The notes under the pieces were generated by a model. It was not told the origin of the DNA. It saw only the letters and a program-made list of their open reading frames with translations, and searched no databases. This document shows, one piece after another, positions 62,334-64,000 of a stretch of 64,000 bases of DNA. The translations under genes were made by a program, and so were the position numbers. The DNA is from Natronomonas marina (lineage in GTDB: Archaea > Halobacteriota > Halobacteria > Halobacteriales > Haloarculaceae). The stretch covers positions 2,108,001 through 2,172,000 of the forward strand of contig NZ_CP101154.1 of the NCBI RefSeq assembly GCF_024298905.1, read 5' to 3'. Numbering within the stretch: the first letter of the stretch is position 1; the number at the start of each line of letters is the position of its first letter.

Positions 62334-62438
62334 ATGGTCCGACCACTCACCCACGAGGTGACACCGCGAGCCCAGCGGCGCGCTCGGAACGCGACGACCG
62401 TTCTCGGCACCGGGGAGGCGTCGTATGAGAATCTGTGA
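62334..62438 (+). CDS. 34-residue leader ORF overlapping the LeuA-like gene
   Basis: Starts MVRPLTHEVTPRAQRRARN and ends GTGEASYENL, basic with a small charged centre. It overlaps the next start (62425) by 14 bases in another frame, so ribosomes finishing it would be near the LeuA-like start. The promoter spacing favours translation of this ORF. It may be a leader peptide or a short stable protein. Confidence 0.5.
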   Translation: MVRPLTHEVTPRAQRRARNATTVLGTGEASYENL

Positions 62439-63501
62439 CATCACGCTCCGGGCGTCGGCGAGAGCGTCGGGCAACGGGTATACCGCCGACCAGCGCGTCG
62501 AGACCGGACGGGCCCTGGATCGACTTGGCGTGCCGCTCGTCGGAACCGGGTCGCCCTCGAGTAGTGCGGTCGCACGCGAGACGCTCCGACGGCTCGCTTC
62601 GGACCTCTCGGCGGACGTCGTCGCCCTCTGTGAGCCAACCACCGACGACGTCGAGGCGGCACTGTCGGCCGACGCCGACGTGGTTGAGGTGGCGATTCCC
62701 GTCTCGGATTCACGTCTCGAGGCCGTCCTCGGCTGTTCGCGCGACGAGGCCTTCGACCGCGCGGAGGCGGCCCTCCTCCGGGCCCACGAGGGCGGTGTCG
62801 ACGCCCACCTGACGCTCTCGGACGCATTCCGGGCGGAGGTGCCGGCCATAGCCGGTGCCTTCGGGCGATTCGACTGTCCGGTCGTCCTGGCCGATTCGGT
62901 CGGCGCCCGGACGCCCCCGTTCGTGGCCGGCTTCCTCCGGACGCTGGCCGACGCGAGCGCCGACCTCACGCGGGCCGGCGTCCGCTTCCACGACGATCTC
63001 GGCTGTGCGACGGCGAACACCATCGTGGCCGCCGAGACCGGCATCGACCGGGTCGACACGTCGGTCGCCTCGCTCGGCGAGCGGGCCGGCGTGGCCGCGA
63101 CCGAGGAGGTCGTCGCCGCGACGGAGACCGCCGGCGGCGACGCGGGCATCGTCGAAGAGGAGACCGTCCCCGCCTGCGAGGACGTCCTCCGGACGCTGGA
63201 CGAATCGGTCGACGAGCGAAAGGCCGTCCTCGGCGAGGCGGCGACGACCCACGAGGTGAGAGCCGGGGCGGAAGCGGTGCTGGACGACCCCTCGGCGTTC
63301 GAGGCTTTCGACCCGGAGACGGTCGGTGGCCGACGGCGGCTGGTGTTCGGCGAGTCGACGGGCCGTGAGGGGGCGAGACGGCTACTGGAGCGGGCCGGGC
63401 AAGAGCCGAGCGAGGACGCGATAGAGTCGCTGCTCGAACGGCTGTCCGAGGAGGGACCGATCGAACTCGACGAGGCGCTGGCGTTCGCGGCGGACGCGTA
63501 G
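62425..63501 (+). CDS. LeuA/HMGL-like protein lacking canonical metal ligands
   Basis: 358 residues. The TIM-barrel HMGL-like domain is clear (ALDRLGVPLVGTGSP, GCATANTIVAAETGIDRVD, VASLGERAGVAATEEVV), matching isopropylmalate/homocitrate/citramalate synthases. The catalytic R-D-G-x-Q motif reads R9-A-S-A-R13, so the metal-binding Asp is replaced by Ala; the HxHND motif reads R187-F-H189-D-D, so the first histidine is Arg. The C-terminal part is not like the usual LeuA regulatory domain. Acyl-CoA condensation by the standard mechanism is therefore doubtful. It may be a non-catalytic or redirected member. Confidence 0.82.
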   Translation: MRICDITLRASARASGNGYTADQRVETGRALDRLGVPLVGTGSPSSSAVARETLRRLASDLSADVVALCEPTTDDVEAALSADADVVEVAIPVSDSRLEAVLGCSRDEAFDRAEAALLRAHEGGVDAHLTLSDAFRAEVPAIAGAFGRFDCPVVLADSVGARTPPFVAGFLRTLADASADLTRAGVRFHDDLGCATANTIVAAETGIDRVDTSVASLGERAGVAATEEVVAATETAGGDAGIVEEETVPACEDVLRTLDESVDERKAVLGEAATTHEVRAGAEAVLDDPSAFEAFDPETVGGRRRLVFGESTGREGARRLLERAGQEPSEDAIESLLERLSEEGPIELDEALAFAADA

Positions 63502-63600
63502 GCGTACAGGCGACACCGAATCTCCCGGAGCGACGTGTCGCGCTCCCGCGGAACGCTCCGGGGCGGTTCAATCGAGCACGCCGGTGCTGCTCCCGTCCTC

Positions 63601-64000
63601 TTACATAAATTCGCGGGCGAGCCGGACGACCAGGTCGCGGTCGAAGGTGTTCTCCGGGACGTCGCCGTGCCAGGCGGCCTCGTCGATGCCCTCACCCGGT
63701 CGGCCGGGGTCGGCCGCGATGTCGGTCGATACCGGGTCGGCGAGGAAGGTCGCAAACCGGAAGTCGAAGGTGGCCGCGCTCCCGTCGCGCCGGAACGTCT
63801 GCTCGGCGATGGCACCGAGTCCCGTGATTTCGGCGTCGACGCCGGTCTCCTCGCGGACCTCCCGTACGGCGCCAGCCTCGGGGGTCTCGTCGGACTCCAG
63901 GCGCCCGCCGGGCAGCAGCCAGATGTCGCCCTCCCGGACCAGCAGGACCCGCCCGCTGTCGACGACCAGCGCGCCGACCCCCCAGGCGCCGTCGTCGCCG
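63601..64000 (-). CDS. NUDIX hydrolase, N-terminus outside window
   Basis: The frame enters at the right edge and ends at TAA 63601-63603, giving at least 132 residues. The Nudix box is [19 protein letters not shown] followed by [12 protein letters not shown], matching GX5EX7REUXEEXGU. It should hydrolyse a nucleoside diphosphate derivative. The end reads [13 protein letters not shown]. The true start is beyond base 64000. Confidence 0.93.
   Translation of the reverse strand, partial: GDDGAWGVGALVVDSGRVLLVREGDIWLLPGGRLESDETPEAGAVREVREETGVDAEITGLGAIAEQTFRRDGSAATFDFRFATFLADPVSTDIAADPGRPGEGIDEAAWHGDVPENTFDRDLVVRLAREFM

Overview
This 64 kb window is chromosomal DNA of a halophilic archaeon (class Halobacteria). 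The evidence is GC-rich coding sequence throughout, strongly acidic proteins rich in Asp and Glu, and archaeal-type genes (replication factor C large subunit, GatE, archaeal phosphoglycolate phosphatase, an MptE-type pterin pyrophosphokinase, GTPBP1-type GTPase). Many start codons also sit about 27 bases downstream of a TATA-like box with no Shine-Dalgarno sequence, the leaderless pattern usual in haloarchaea. The genus cannot be fixed from the sequence. No rRNA, tRNA, CRISPR array or intact transposase gene was found.

Layout. 1-5.9 kb: the end of an acyl-CoA dehydrogenase gene, small conserved genes, a cysteine-less redoxin, a glutaredoxin, a cupin, a Sir2 deacetylase, a second acyl-CoA dehydrogenase and an alkyl-sulfatase-like metallo-beta-lactamase-fold (MBL) hydrolase. 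6-9.7 kb: an FAD-linked glycolate/lactate oxidase diverges from a tiny ORF-nadE pair, followed by a quinone-oxidoreductase-like dehydrogenase. 9.7-13.8 kb: the least orderly stretch, with a disrupted secreted-protein gene, a hyperacidic protein, a mechanosensitive-channel-like gene with an out-of-frame interior, and haloarchaeal genes of unknown function. 14-22.7 kb: carB, an MFS transporter, small membrane proteins, an HD-domain protein, a DUF433/DUF5615 toxin-antitoxin-like pair and rfcL. 22.7-28.3 kb: a four-gene polar amino-acid ABC transporter whose binding protein looks circularly permuted, then a malic enzyme-phosphotransacetylase fusion.

28.5-35.7 kb: a DUF3592/GIDE-like membrane protein, heme A synthase, an MBL hydrolase, phosphoglycolate phosphatase, GTPBP1-like GTPase, an M48 protease and a HAD hydrolase. 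35.8-40.7 kb: a Tat-exported beta-propeller protein of about 1,240 residues and an aminotransferase. 40.8-49.6 kb: fumarase, PadR regulator, gatE, TrmJ, dihydropteroate synthase, and a pterin pyrophosphokinase behind an unusually structured leader. 49.6-55.5 kb: an SLC13-type permease and a two-helix channel, both with RCK domains, an FAD oxidoreductase and DUF6149. 55.6-64 kb: an amine-oxidase-like flavoprotein, homoserine kinase, a third acyl-CoA dehydrogenase with a PadR regulator, an amphi-Trp protein, asparaginase, a zinc-ribbon protein, a LeuA-like protein lacking key metal ligands, and a NUDIX hydrolase cut by the window edge.

Most genes are core metabolism and housekeeping in short operons or as single leaderless units. 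No defence island or provirus is evident. The most unusual items are the permuted binding protein (25111-25950), the switch-like leader before the pterin kinase (47360-47434), the degenerate LeuA-like protein with its leader ORF (62334-63501), the operator-like dyad around the TATA box before nadE, and the compensated frameshifts in the channel-like gene (12130-12840).
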